Below are positions 1 to 6,027 of a DNA stretch of 7,283 nt, in pieces. How positions within the stretch are numbered: position 1 is the stretch's first letter; every line of letters starts with the position of its first letter. Under the pieces are notes generated by a model. That model was not told the DNA's origin. It was given only the letters and a program-made list of their open reading frames with translations, and ran no database searches. Position numbers and translations under genes: made by a program. Source of the DNA: DATJPR01 sp035506295. GTDB taxonomy: Bacteria > Bacteroidota > Ignavibacteria > UBA10030 > UBA6906. The DNA lies in the NCBI GenBank assembly GCA_035506295.1, contig DATJPR010000209.1, positions 1 to 7,283 on the forward strand. The letters run 5' to 3'.

Positions 1-1186
1 AGACGCTCCCGGCGCTCGATATGCGTTCCGCGTAGAGCGCTCCCCGATGCCCGTTGCGCACGTCTCGCCAGGCGACAATTACACCTCCTGTCGGATCAGC
101 GGAGATCGCGGGATTGCTGATCGCGAGTCCTATGTTGCAGACGATCGTGCCATTGGCTCCCCAGTGAGCCGTCCCGGTATTGTCGAACCACTGTGCATAA
201 AGGACGCCGGTTGTCGATAGATACCAACATGCATAGACGCCCCCGGCGCCATCGGAGCAGATGTCAAACGGTACGCTCCCGCCATTAATGTCGTCCCAAT
301 GCACACTCGGCTGGGGGTTGTTGGTCCAGAGAACGCTCGTATCTCCAGCTAGGCTTGCGATTTTCAAAGTGATCGCATTCGATCCATTCGACTCTTCCCA
401 GCCGAATATACCTCCGTCTGATCGATTTGGCATAATATGGGGTGTCCAAAAATCGCCCCTATACATTACACTGGACAAAGATGCCCAACAGAGATGGTCC
501 CAAATGGTGTCCCGTGTTACGACGCCATCCGGATCAATTCTCCCTGCGAAAAAGTCCGTGGTAAGATGCATATGCCGGTCGTAGAAAGTATACAAAGCGC
601 CTCTGTTGCCGTCCGAGGCGATTCCATTGAGCCAATTCGATTCCATCACGGATGTGCTCGAATGACCGAAGAGAATCGTGACGCCTCGATCGGTCCACGG
701 AAGAGCCCCATTTTGATCCACACGTTGCGCCGCATAGTTGTATCTATCGAAAGGGAAAGAAACGCCCGGTGTCCAGGTTCTGACGGTGTTTGCCCATTCA
801 ACGATTGCGCCACCTCTTCCATCCGACAGGACGGAGGGACAAGTCTGAAGTGTCGAGTCAACGCTGACGCGAATTCCGGCTGACCCCCAAAGAGGGAATC
901 CAGACACGTTGATTCTTTGAGCGATGATTTTCGGGTAAAGGGAATCATGGACAAATGTTCCTGTCAGGACACTGTTCAAACTGTCGCCCAAACCCTCCTG
1001 CCAGGCTACAATAAAGCCTCCTTCATCGTCGCCCACGAGGACCGGCGACAACTGGGCTCCCGGACGGGTACTGATCGGAATGTCTGGGGCATCGTTTGTT
1101 CGATAGAGACGTTTTGTATTCGTCTGGCCAAAGGAGAGAACGCAAGCAAGGAAAAGAAAAACACAAGCTGCCGCGCGCCTTTTCAT
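1..1186 (-). CDS. Secreted repeat protein, probable beta-propeller-like surface protein (C-terminus outside window)
   Basis: The frame is open from the ATG at 1186 to the window edge (395 codons, no stop), so the C-terminus is missing. The start has a perfect AGGAGG at 1191-1196, 4 nt upstream. Residues 1-20 form a signal peptide (MKRR, then a hydrophobic run, likely cleavage after SFG). The rest is made of about six degenerate repeats of the form P.LV.D..GG.IVAW......I.AQRI...G.PLWG..GI.V. They begin near residues 48, 118, 187, 256, 308 and 359; the clearest are PVLVGDDEGGFIVAWQE, PSVLSDGRGGAIVEW and PAISADPTGGVIVAWRD. Such repeats are common in large exported proteins of FCB bacteria, many with a C-terminal T9SS sorting domain; whether this one has such a tail cannot be seen. 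Its exact function is unknown. Export is well supported; a propeller fold is inferred from the repeat period of 50-70 residues. Confidence 0.85.
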   Translation of the reverse strand, partial: MKRRAAACVFLFLACVLSFGQTNTKRLYRTNDAPDIPISTRPGAQLSPVLVGDDEGGFIVAWQEGLGDSLNSVLTGTFVHDSLYPKIIAQRINVSGFPLWGSAGIRVSVDSTLQTCPSVLSDGRGGAIVEWANTVRTWTPGVSFPFDRYNYAAQRVDQNGALPWTDRGVTILFGHSSTSVMESNWLNGIASDGNRGALYTFYDRHMHLTTDFFAGRIDPDGVVTRDTIWDHLCWASLSSVMYRGDFWTPHIMPNRSDGGIFGWEESNGSNAITLKIASLAGDTSVLWTNNPQPSVHWDDINGGSVPFDICSDGAGGVYACWYLSTTGVLYAQWFDNTGTAHWGANGTIVCNIGLAISNPAISADPTGGVIVAWRDVRNGHRGALYAERISSAGSV

Positions 1187-1450
1187 GATTCCTCCTAATG
1201 AGATCGACATGCCAGATTCTAGTCAGCGATGACAGGTGATCGGCATTGGCGCATTCAGGCCGAGTTCATACCGCAATGCAACGCCGTGGGACAACCCGCG
1301 GGAACTCTTGTTGTCTCGGGGAGATTGGATGATACAGAAGAACGGGGGATCGGAAATGGGTACTTCGGATTCGAGGACAGTCCTCGAAGGTGAATAGTGG
1401 GCTGATGGAATTGCTATCTAAAAGATACTGACGCCATTTCCGATTGTCAA
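1187..1450 (-). promoter_or_regulatory. Promoter P1 and long leader of the secreted repeat protein gene
   Basis: Read on the minus strand, a TTGACA -35 box (1445-1450) is followed by exactly 17 nt and a TATCTT -10 box (1422-1427). The expected transcript start is near 1415, giving a leader of about 230 nt before the ATG at 1186. The same box-spacer-box design occurs at 2096-2124 and 6042-6070. The leader contains a perfect 8-bp hairpin at 1370-1388 (stem TTCGAGGA/TCCTCGAA, 3-nt loop) and no coding region that I can support. No known riboswitch class is recognised. Confidence 0.65.
1370..1388 (-). repeat. Perfect 8-bp hairpin in the P1 leader
   Basis: The arms at 1370-1377 and 1381-1388 are perfectly complementary around a 3-nt loop. 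The hairpin would form about 30 nt into the leader transcript from P1. There is no T-run after it on the minus strand, so it is not an intrinsic terminator. It may be a 5' stabilising stem or a protein-binding site. Confidence 0.5.
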
Positions 1451-1464
1451 GGAAATGACGATCC

Positions 1465-1490
1465 GCGCGATCGAAAACACCGATCAGCGC
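1465..1490. repeat. Inverted repeat just upstream of P1
   Basis: The arm GCGCGATCG (1465-1473) pairs with CGATC-A-GCGC (1481-1490), giving 9 bp with one bulged A around a 7-nt loop. It ends 15 bp upstream of the P1 -35 box. It could be a regulator site or a terminator of the upstream GlsB/YeaQ-type gene (stop at 1592). No T-tract follows on the minus strand, which makes termination less likely. Confidence 0.45.
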
Positions 1491-1591
1491 AGACGTGGAT
1501 CAGGACTTGTAGAGGCTCAGGAAAAGTGGCTCAGGCGTCGCAGATTCCGAGGATCAGACATCGGTAAACGAGAACCCTCGCGCCTGGCTGA

Positions 1592-1840
1592 CTAAGGATT
1601 TTTCTTCACCAGCCGCAGCACATAGAGCAGCACGAGTGCACCGATAACGGCGACAATCAGACTGCCGATCAATCCTCCTCCCAGGGATACGCCCAGCTCC
1701 CGGAAAAGAAATCCTCCGATCAGCGCGCCGATCACGCCGACAACGATATCGCCAAAAACGCCGAAGCCTTTTCCTTTCATAATCTTCCCCGCCAGCCAGC
1801 CGGCGACGAGGCCGATGAGAATGAACCAGAGGATGTGCAT
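1592..1840 (-). CDS. GlsB/YeaQ/YmgE-family small membrane protein
   Basis: This 82-residue, glycine-rich integral membrane protein matches the transglycosylase-associated family (PF04226). Three hydrophobic segments are visible: about residues 2-18 (starting MHILWFILIGLVAGWLAG), 26-46 (starting FGVFGDIVVGVIGALIGGFL) and 53-76. They are rich in small residues (GxxxG-like spacing) and the protein ends in KKNP. Length and the signature GxxxGWLAGxIxxG...GxxGxxxxGxxGAxxG fit the family. The ATG at 1840 is chosen because AAGGA lies 7 nt upstream. An ATG at 1897 would add 19 polar residues encoded partly by an intergenic inverted repeat. Members are often stress-induced, but their molecular role is not established and the transglycosylase name is historical. 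Promoter P2 probably drives it. Confidence 0.9.
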   Translation of the reverse strand: MHILWFILIGLVAGWLAGKIMKGKGFGVFGDIVVGVIGALIGGFLFRELGVSLGGGLIGSLIVAVIGALVLLYVLRLVKKNP

Positions 1841-1880
1841 GCGACATTCCTTATGATGATCGATACGCAAAGAAAGCCGA

Positions 1881-1942
1881 CAGCTGACAGCGAACAATCA
1901 ACGGTGAATTCATGAGATCAATCAACTGTCCGCTGTCAACTG
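1881..1942. repeat. Inverted pair of the CAGTTGACAGCG repeat, upstream of the GlsB/YeaQ-type gene
   Basis: CAGCTGACAGCG (1881-1892) and CGCTGTCAACTG (1931-1942) are inverted copies matching at 11 of 12 positions, 38 nt apart. The right copy overlaps the 11-mer ACTGTCCGCTG (1925-1935), which also occurs inside the sorting-domain coding of both T9SS cargo genes (2418-2428 and 4134-4144). The pair lies in the leader of the small membrane protein gene, so it could fold in the transcript. A similar inverted pair is at 3863-3935. Confidence 0.6.
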
Positions 1943-2000
1943 TTTTCATATTGACCGGGTTCGGATCGTTGGAAAATTAACGTGCCTTACCTCAGAGGTC

Positions 2001-2019
2001 TGACGAACGGGCTTCTCAA
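2001..2019 (-). repeat. 19-nt leader element, copy 1 (18/19 identical to 5984-6002)
   Basis: Plus-strand TGACGAACGGGCTTCTCAA differs from the copy at 5984-6002 by one base, and similarity extends about 17 nt further in the minus-strand 3' direction. Both copies lie in untranslated leaders, a few tens of nt downstream of a TTGACW-N17-TATCTT promoter. The long 12-bp hairpin seen around copy 2 is not preserved here; only short stems can form. Confidence 0.6.
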
Positions 2020-2095
2020 TGAGCATAGAGGATTGGAGGGCGCGAAGACCGAATTCCCACAGTCTAGTGGAGTATTCTTGAGGGTCCTCAGAGTA

Positions 2096-2124
2096 AAGAT
2101 ACAGCAGCGAGCTGCAGCAGTCAA
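2096..2124 (-). promoter_or_regulatory. Promoter P2 (TTGACT-N17-TATCTT)
   Basis: On the minus strand a TTGACT box (2119-2124) is followed by a 17-nt spacer and TATCTT (2096-2101), then a further T. The expected start is near 2089, giving a leader of about 250 nt to the GlsB/YeaQ-type ATG at 1840. The design matches P1 and P3. The early transcript can form a small stem (TGAGG/CCTCA, near 2078-2091). The 323-nt gap between 1898 and 2220 otherwise holds the leader element and part of an inverted repeat, with no supportable gene. Confidence 0.6.
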
Positions 2125-2220
2125 GCAAGAGAGATTGACTAAAGGCCAGAATGCTCGGCCGAACGGACGCGTCCCCAGAGCAGAAAGCAGGCAGTTGGAA
2201 GAAAAGGGTGCCTGTGTCGC

Positions 2221-3525
2221 CTATTTGATCAACGACATCTTCCGAACAGCTGTGTAGCTCCCTGCCGTGAGGCGATAGAAGTATGTGCCACTCGAGAAAG
2301 GGCTCCCATCAAATGTAAACGTGTATTTGCCTGCGGGGTATCTGCCGTCAGCAAGCACCGCCACCTCCCGCCCGAGGATGTCATACACGACAAGCCTCAC
2401 CTTACTGTCAACTGTCCACTGTCCGCTGATTACTGTTGTTGGATTGAACGGGTTCGGGTAGTTTTGATTCAACGCCCATCCCGTTTCCAGGAGAGGCCCG
2501 GGCTTCACCGCGGTGACCATTTCATTCAACGGCCGACGGTAGATACCAGCACCTTCAATCGAAATGAAAAGATTCTCGCCGGAGACGACAAAAGCGCTGA
2601 CGAAGTTTTGCGAGCGCTCCGGGCTAAGGATTCCGTCGTCAACTCTGGACCAGTTATCCCCTTTGTCCGTCGAGCGGTAAATAGCGTTCGATTGGTCTAT
2701 CGCGCTGGCTCCCCCCACAAACCAATTTCCTGCAATCGCAACAGCGGAATAGGCGAAGAGGCGTTCGATGGAGAACAAACTCCATGTCGTGCCACCATCT
2801 CCTGAATGCAACACGAATGGTTCGCCAATCCCGAGGAACGAGTCGGTGCTGCTAGCGGAAATGAAAAAGACATTGACCGGATCGGAGATCTCAACCAGCC
2901 CGGAATCTGCAGCCGTCCAGCTGGACCCATTGTCTGTCGAACGAAACACGCCTCCACCATAGATCCCCGCATTCGTCCCGGCGAGCAAGGCTGAGCCAGA
3001 GAGCGCAAGACCGCTTACCTGGTGATTCGTCATCCCCGAACCCGCAGACGTCCAAGTTTGCCCATCGTCCGTTGACCGGAACACACCTCGATGAAATGTC
3101 CCCACTAACAGCGTTGGTCCACTTGCGACAAGTGCGGTCACTGAATGATCGGTAAGTCCGTTGTCGCCCTCCGTCCAGCTTGCACCACTGTCTGTCGAGC
3201 GATACACCCCACCGGCTGTTCCGGCAAAAATGACATTGTCGTGCACAGTAAAGCACACAATCAGCGATGCATTTACGTTTGCCGAATCAAGCTCCAGCCG
3301 ATTCCAAAGGGAGCCATTGGTGTCGGAACGATAGACGCCGTTGCTGGTGGCGGCGAAAAGATATGGCCCGCTCTTCATCAGGGTGCGAACCCAGGGTGTG
3401 GCCAGCCCGGAATCTGCACGGATCCACTGCGACTGAACCCTGTTGCCGCCCAAGAGAACAAGCACGAAAAGCGCTATACCGCTGAACCGCTTCACTCGAC
3501 AACACCAGTCAGTCAGAACCCCCAT
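2221..3525 (-). CDS. Secreted seven-bladed Asp-box propeller with T9SS sorting domain
   Basis: The protein is 434 residues from the ATG at 3525. Residues 11-33 form a signal peptide (VKRF, then SGIALFVLVLLGG, likely cleavage after VQS). About seven blades follow (residues 45-332), several with the Asp-box/BNR pattern: GVYRSTDSGASW, GVFRSTDDGQTW, GVFRSTDNGSSW, IYRSTDKGDNW and the weaker LHSGDGGTTW. This resembles sialidase-like, Ycf48-like or VPS10-like propellers. No sialidase catalytic set is evident, so a binding or structural role is more likely. Residues about 353-434 are a type A T9SS sorting domain (NYPNPFNPTT; VYDILGREVAVL; YFYRLTAGSYTAVRKM), predicting export across the outer membrane and surface attachment or release. 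The start is uncertain: no good Shine-Dalgarno is seen, and GTG at 3495 would give a shorter, more typical signal peptide. The frame stays open upstream to 3933 but that part looks non-coding. Confidence 0.88.
   Translation of the reverse strand: MGVLTDWCCRVKRFSGIALFVLVLLGGNRVQSQWIRADSGLATPWVRTLMKSGPYLFAATSNGVYRSDTNGSLWNRLELDSANVNASLIVCFTVHDNVIFAGTAGGVYRSTDSGASWTEGDNGLTDHSVTALVASGPTLLVGTFHRGVFRSTDDGQTWTSAGSGMTNHQVSGLALSGSALLAGTNAGIYGGGVFRSTDNGSSWTAADSGLVEISDPVNVFFISASSTDSFLGIGEPFVLHSGDGGTTWSLFSIERLFAYSAVAIAGNWFVGGASAIDQSNAIYRSTDKGDNWSRVDDGILSPERSQNFVSAFVVSGENLFISIEGAGIYRRPLNEMVTAVKPGPLLETGWALNQNYPNPFNPTTVISGQWTVDSKVRLVVYDILGREVAVLADGRYPAGKYTFTFDGSPFSSGTYFYRLTAGSYTAVRKMSLIK
2404..2427 (-). repeat. 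In-frame copy of the GGACAGT repeat in a sorting domain
   Basis: This stretch codes for SGQWTVDS (residues 367-374), between the conserved NPFNPTT and VYDILGREV blocks of the sorting domain. On the minus strand it reads as tandem units GGACAGT-GGACAGT-TGACAGT. The same units occur outside genes at 1925-1942 and 3863-3935. In the family this position is a beta-strand of loose sequence, so a repeat could be tolerated. Confidence 0.55.
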
Positions 3526-3796
3526 GTCGTGCCCGGCGGCGACAGATCGGGCACTAATACGGACCGCTCCCCTTTTTTCTCCCGTTGGGGCCGTTATTCG
3601 GCTGGCAATCATCATTCTGGTTCTCTTTCTCAGAGCATGGATCGGAAGGGCATCTGTCAGCCGGGAAGATGCGACATGACGCCCGGGCTCTGCGTTCACA
3701 ACCACCATTGGCGTTAAACGGTTCCAGCTTCCGGACCTGAGGCTGTATGTGGATCCATGAAAGGGCTGGAATGGCGGGAGAAAAGGCGACTGGAGG

Positions 3797-3820
3797 AAAA
3801 GGGCCCGGGTCCCCGGGCCC
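3797..3820 (-). terminator. Intrinsic terminator after the LamG/T9SS cargo gene
   Basis: GGGCCCGGG (3801-3809) and CCCGGGCCC (3812-3820) are perfect inverted arms around a central TC. In RNA, about 8 bp of pure G-C stem with a 4-nt loop would form. On the minus strand the stem is followed directly by TTTT (3797-3800) and then CCTCC. It lies about 117 nt past the stop at 3937. The U-tract is short but the stem is very stable. Confidence 0.65.
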
Positions 3821-3862
3821 TGGGGTGAAGATCGCGGCTTTTGTAGGAAGTAAGCAGCAGAC

Positions 3863-3935
3863 AGTTGACAATCCACAGGAACAGTCGACAGCGCATTCCG
3901 GAGGTTATTCCACTGTCGACGGTCTCCTGTCAACT
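3863..3935. repeat. Nested inverted repeat built from TTGACA/GTCGACAG units
   Basis: The outer arms AGTTGACA (3863-3870) and TGTCAACT (3928-3935) are perfect complements. The inner arms GTCGACAG (3884-3891) and CTGTCGAC (3913-3920) are also perfect complements. The spacers between outer and inner arms differ (13 and 7 nt). The repeat starts 2 nt after the stop codon of the LamG gene. The units are related to those at 1881-1942 and to the in-frame copies at 2404-2427 and 4120-4143. Confidence 0.6.
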
Positions 3936-3936
3936 T

Positions 3937-5907
3937 TCATTTCAGAAACGTCATTTTCCGAACTGCCGTGTTGCTTCCGGCCGTCAGGCGATAGAAATAG
4001 ATTCCGCTGGAAAGATGACTCCCATCGAAGGTAAATGTGTACTTGCCTGCCGGATAGCGACCGTTGGCAAGAACTGCAACCTCTCGGCCCAGAACATCAT
4101 AGACTGCGAGTCGCACGACACTGGCCACTGGCCACTGTCCGCTGATCACCGTCTTTGGGTTAAACGGGTTCGGATAGTTCTGCTCGACGCCGAACGAGAT
4201 TGGAGCTGCACTCTCCCCGGCCGACTCGACCCCTTGAATGGCGGCAACGTCGGACGGCATGCCGACGTTCCCGTCCCGATCGACTGCTGTCACTCTATAA
4301 TATATCGGAGAACCAGGTTGATAGGAATGATCGGTGTACGTCGGGCCGGTCGCTTTTCCAAGCAACATCATCCCATAGAGTGAAGAGGGCAATGCGTGAG
4401 AGCTGTACACTTCATAGTGATCGATATCCGCGTCCTGGCACGCACCCCAACGCAACACGGGCAGCCCGCCCGTCATGGACGCCAGCACCCCGACGACTTG
4501 CGACGGCATGGTGTTATCGACGGCGTACCCGCTGTCAGGGTCAGAGAAGGCGGGTTCCACAGTCTCACGAAATCGGGTTGATACGCGAAAGACCGTCAGG
4601 TGCATCCCCTCGATCTTGTTTGAATCCAGAATCGTCGGTGCGATGAATCCGTACTCGTCGAGCCCGGAGGCGGGGACGCTGACAACATAGTCCCAGGCGC
4701 CCGGTCGGACCTCCACCTGTCGCCATACATCATAGAACGCCGCATGAAGGGTGTCCCCCTCGCCGTCGTTCTTGCTCTTGTGCCAGAGCACCCGCACCTG
4801 GTGTCCTTGATCATCCGGGACGTCCGCAATCGTCAGAATGACCGGCGCTCGACCTGTGACGAATCCTGTCCCCGACAACGGAATCCTGAGCACGGGAGTA
4901 TCCGGGTCATTCGAGGTGATCGTGAGACTCCCCGTGTCCACCTCGACGGCAGACGGCGCGTAGGCCACGAGGATCAGTGCGGAACCCGAGGCAGGTACGC
5001 TCACCGCGGAATCGGAGATCGTGAAATCCTGGTTCGAACTGCGAATGTGGGAAACGACCAGAGGTGTTTGTCCGTGGTTGCTGATCGATAGCACCTGGAC
5101 CGCATTGTGCTCTGCTTCGACCTTGCCGAACGGACGCATCGGAGACAGACTCATATGCGGGAGCGTGTCTGCCGGCGCCGTATAGAGCGTGAGGATCTCC
5201 GCACCGGTCAATGCGCGTCGATACAGACGGATATCGTCGAGCGCTCCCCGAAACGAATCATGTTCGAATGTCCCTTCCGAGCTCGCGCCGATCCACAGAT
5301 CGTATTCGTTGATATTGAAGGAAGAGTATGTGTCGACAAGATTGGATTGCGTCTGCTCCTGACCATTGATATAGACATCCATTAAATGGCTTTTTCTATC
5401 GATAATGCCGGCGAAGAAAAGCCACTGATGGGGCATGTAACTGTAGGAGAAGGCCTCATGCTGCCCCTGGCCGTCGCCCGAGGAGATCAACTGAAAGTAG
5501 TTCGCTTCGTAGTTTTGCTTCAGGTACACCGAATACTCCCGGTTCTCAAAATACCCAATTTGTGTCCCTCCCTTACACATGACGTCAAGATAGTTGTTCG
5601 TCATGCTGTCGACCAGCGCCCAGAACGTGATGGTGAGCTGGTCGGTCGGGTTGATGCTGGGGCTGTTGTGGACGACGATCTTCGCGCCCTCTCCACCGAA
5701 CCAGTAGGCGCGGGATGGAATGCCGAATCGATCGGCTGTGGGCACGGCGCCCATCACGACCCCGTTGTTGCCATACGGACTCAGATCCTTTGCCGTTCCG
5801 TCACGGGAAAAGCGGAGGACCAGGGATGTATCCTGAGGGGCGGCAGATACCGTGGTAAAGGAAATTGCCACGAGAGCGGCGACTGCAAAAACCGTTGCTG
5901 TCTTCAT
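3937..5907 (-). CDS. Secreted LamG / choice-of-anchor D / FN3-like protein with T9SS sorting domain
   Basis: The protein is 656 residues. The ATG at 5907 is chosen because AGAGGA lies 7 nt upstream and a clean signal peptide follows (MKTATVFAVAALVAISF..., cleavage near residue 22, SA-AP). An ATG at 5937 would add ten residues. Residues about 27-245 are a LamG/concanavalin A-like jelly-roll (LTITFWALVD; WLFFAGIID; VYINGQ; FRGALDDIRLYRRALTGAEI), usually carbohydrate- or protein-binding. Residues about 250-350 match the choice-of-anchor D/Hydin-like Ig fold (LSISNHGQTPLVVSHI...TSNDPDTPVLRIPLSGTG). Residues about 355-560 contain two FN3-like modules (second: LRWGACQDADIDHYEVYSS...YYRVTAVDRDGNVG). 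Residues 574-656 are a type A T9SS sorting domain (NYPNPFNPKT...VYDVLGREVAVL...RKMTFLK). No catalytic motif is seen, so an adhesin or binding role at the cell surface is inferred. Promoter P3 and a leader hairpin precede it. Confidence 0.92.
   Translation of the reverse strand: MKTATVFAVAALVAISFTTVSAAPQDTSLVLRFSRDGTAKDLSPYGNNGVVMGAVPTADRFGIPSRAYWFGGEGAKIVVHNSPSINPTDQLTITFWALVDSMTNNYLDVMCKGGTQIGYFENREYSVYLKQNYEANYFQLISSGDGQGQHEAFSYSYMPHQWLFFAGIIDRKSHLMDVYINGQEQTQSNLVDTYSSFNINEYDLWIGASSEGTFEHDSFRGALDDIRLYRRALTGAEILTLYTAPADTLPHMSLSPMRPFGKVEAEHNAVQVLSISNHGQTPLVVSHIRSSNQDFTISDSAVSVPASGSALILVAYAPSAVEVDTGSLTITSNDPDTPVLRIPLSGTGFVTGRAPVILTIADVPDDQGHQVRVLWHKSKNDGEGDTLHAAFYDVWRQVEVRPGAWDYVVSVPASGLDEYGFIAPTILDSNKIEGMHLTVFRVSTRFRETVEPAFSDPDSGYAVDNTMPSQVVGVLASMTGGLPVLRWGACQDADIDHYEVYSSHALPSSLYGMMLLGKATGPTYTDHSYQPGSPIYYRVTAVDRDGNVGMPSDVAAIQGVESAGESAAPISFGVEQNYPNPFNPKTVISGQWPVASVVRLAVYDVLGREVAVLANGRYPAGKYTFTFDGSHLSSGIYFYRLTAGSNTAVRKMTFLK
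4120..4143 (-). repeat. In-frame GGACAGT/GGCCAGT repeat in the second sorting domain
   Basis: This stretch codes for SGQWPVAS at the position equivalent to SGQWTVDS in the propeller gene. On the minus strand it reads GGACAGT-GGCCAGT-GGCCAGT, three 7-nt units. The 11-mer ACTGTCCGCTG (4134-4144) is identical to those at 1925-1935 and 2418-2428, although flanking sorting-domain codons differ at many synonymous positions. Confidence 0.5.
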
Positions 5908-5961
5908 TGCTAAATCCTCTCTCAGTTGACCGGTCATCCGTTTCCGGGGCTATTTCAAACA

Positions 5962-5997
5962 CAAAAGCCCTTCATCAGGGGAGTGACGAATGGGCTT
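5962..5997 (-). terminator. Terminator-like hairpin in the P3 leader (possible attenuator)
   Basis: On the minus strand AAGCCC-A-TTCGTC pairs with GATGAAGGGCTT: arms at 5985-5997 and 5965-5976, 12 bp with one bulged A and one G-U pair, 8-nt loop. TTTTGTGTTT follows directly. It lies inside the leader between P3 (start near 6035) and the ATG at 5907. It could stop P3 transcripts early, or act as a second terminator for the nucleoside hydrolase unit. Part of the 5' arm is the 19-nt element also found at 2001-2019. Confidence 0.5.
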
Positions 5998-6002
5998 CTC
6001 AA
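5984..6002 (-). repeat. 19-nt leader element, copy 2
   Basis: Plus-strand TGACGAATGGGCTTCTCAA is one base different from 2001-2019 and sits in the equivalent position downstream of a promoter of the same design. Here it contributes the 5' arm of the terminator-like hairpin. Confidence 0.6.
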
Positions 6003-6027
6003 GGAACTTTGGGGAAATGTCTTCCGC

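Larger units (their letters stand above)
3526..3936 (-). other. Intergenic region between the two T9SS cargo genes
   Basis: This 411-nt gap holds an inverted-repeat pair (3863-3935) and a strong terminator (about 3797-3820). The remaining 270 nt precede the propeller gene. No convincing promoter of the P1-P3 type is found in it, so how the propeller gene is transcribed is unclear: a divergent promoter or read-through past the terminator are both possible. The propeller frame is open throughout, but its translation has no recognisable domain, is rich in Pro, Arg and Ser, and would place the signal peptide internally. Confidence 0.6.

Noticed and set aside
437..1198. Open frames on both strands in this region, such as plus 437-883 and 917-1198 and minus 646-954
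   Set aside because: They lie in other frames of the secreted repeat protein gene, which has a signal peptide and internal repeats; their translations have no domain features.
1514..1535. Direct repeat GGCTCAGG, two copies 14 nt apart
   Set aside because: Two 8-nt copies are not enough for a claim, and there is no third copy or inverted partner.
1571..1590. CGAG-GGTT-CTCG-TTT as a terminator of the GlsB/YeaQ-type gene
   Set aside because: It has a 4-bp stem and three Ts only, too weak to call.
1841..1897. N-terminal extension of the GlsB/YeaQ-type protein from ATG 1897
   Set aside because: The extra residues are partly encoded by the inverted repeat at 1881-1892, and a good Shine-Dalgarno precedes ATG 1840 instead.
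1946..2128. 60-codon minus-strand frame between the propeller gene and the GlsB/YeaQ-type gene
   Set aside because: It overlaps promoter P2 and starts upstream of its expected transcript start, with no ribosome site and no recognisable feature.
2134..2174. Palindrome GGACGCGTCC (2165-2174) and a nearby GGCC...GGCC-TTT hairpin as a terminator of the propeller gene
   Set aside because: The palindrome leaves almost no loop and has no T-run; the other stem is only about 4 bp. Neither is convincing.
3526..3933. N-terminal extension of the propeller protein by 136 residues
   Set aside because: It would put the signal peptide in the middle of the protein, and it translates a terminator hairpin and inverted repeats into a low-complexity sequence with no domain.
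5386..5913. Plus-strand frame of 175 codons opposite the LamG gene
   Set aside because: The minus-strand frame encodes clear LamG motifs and a signal peptide; the plus-strand product has no recognisable feature.
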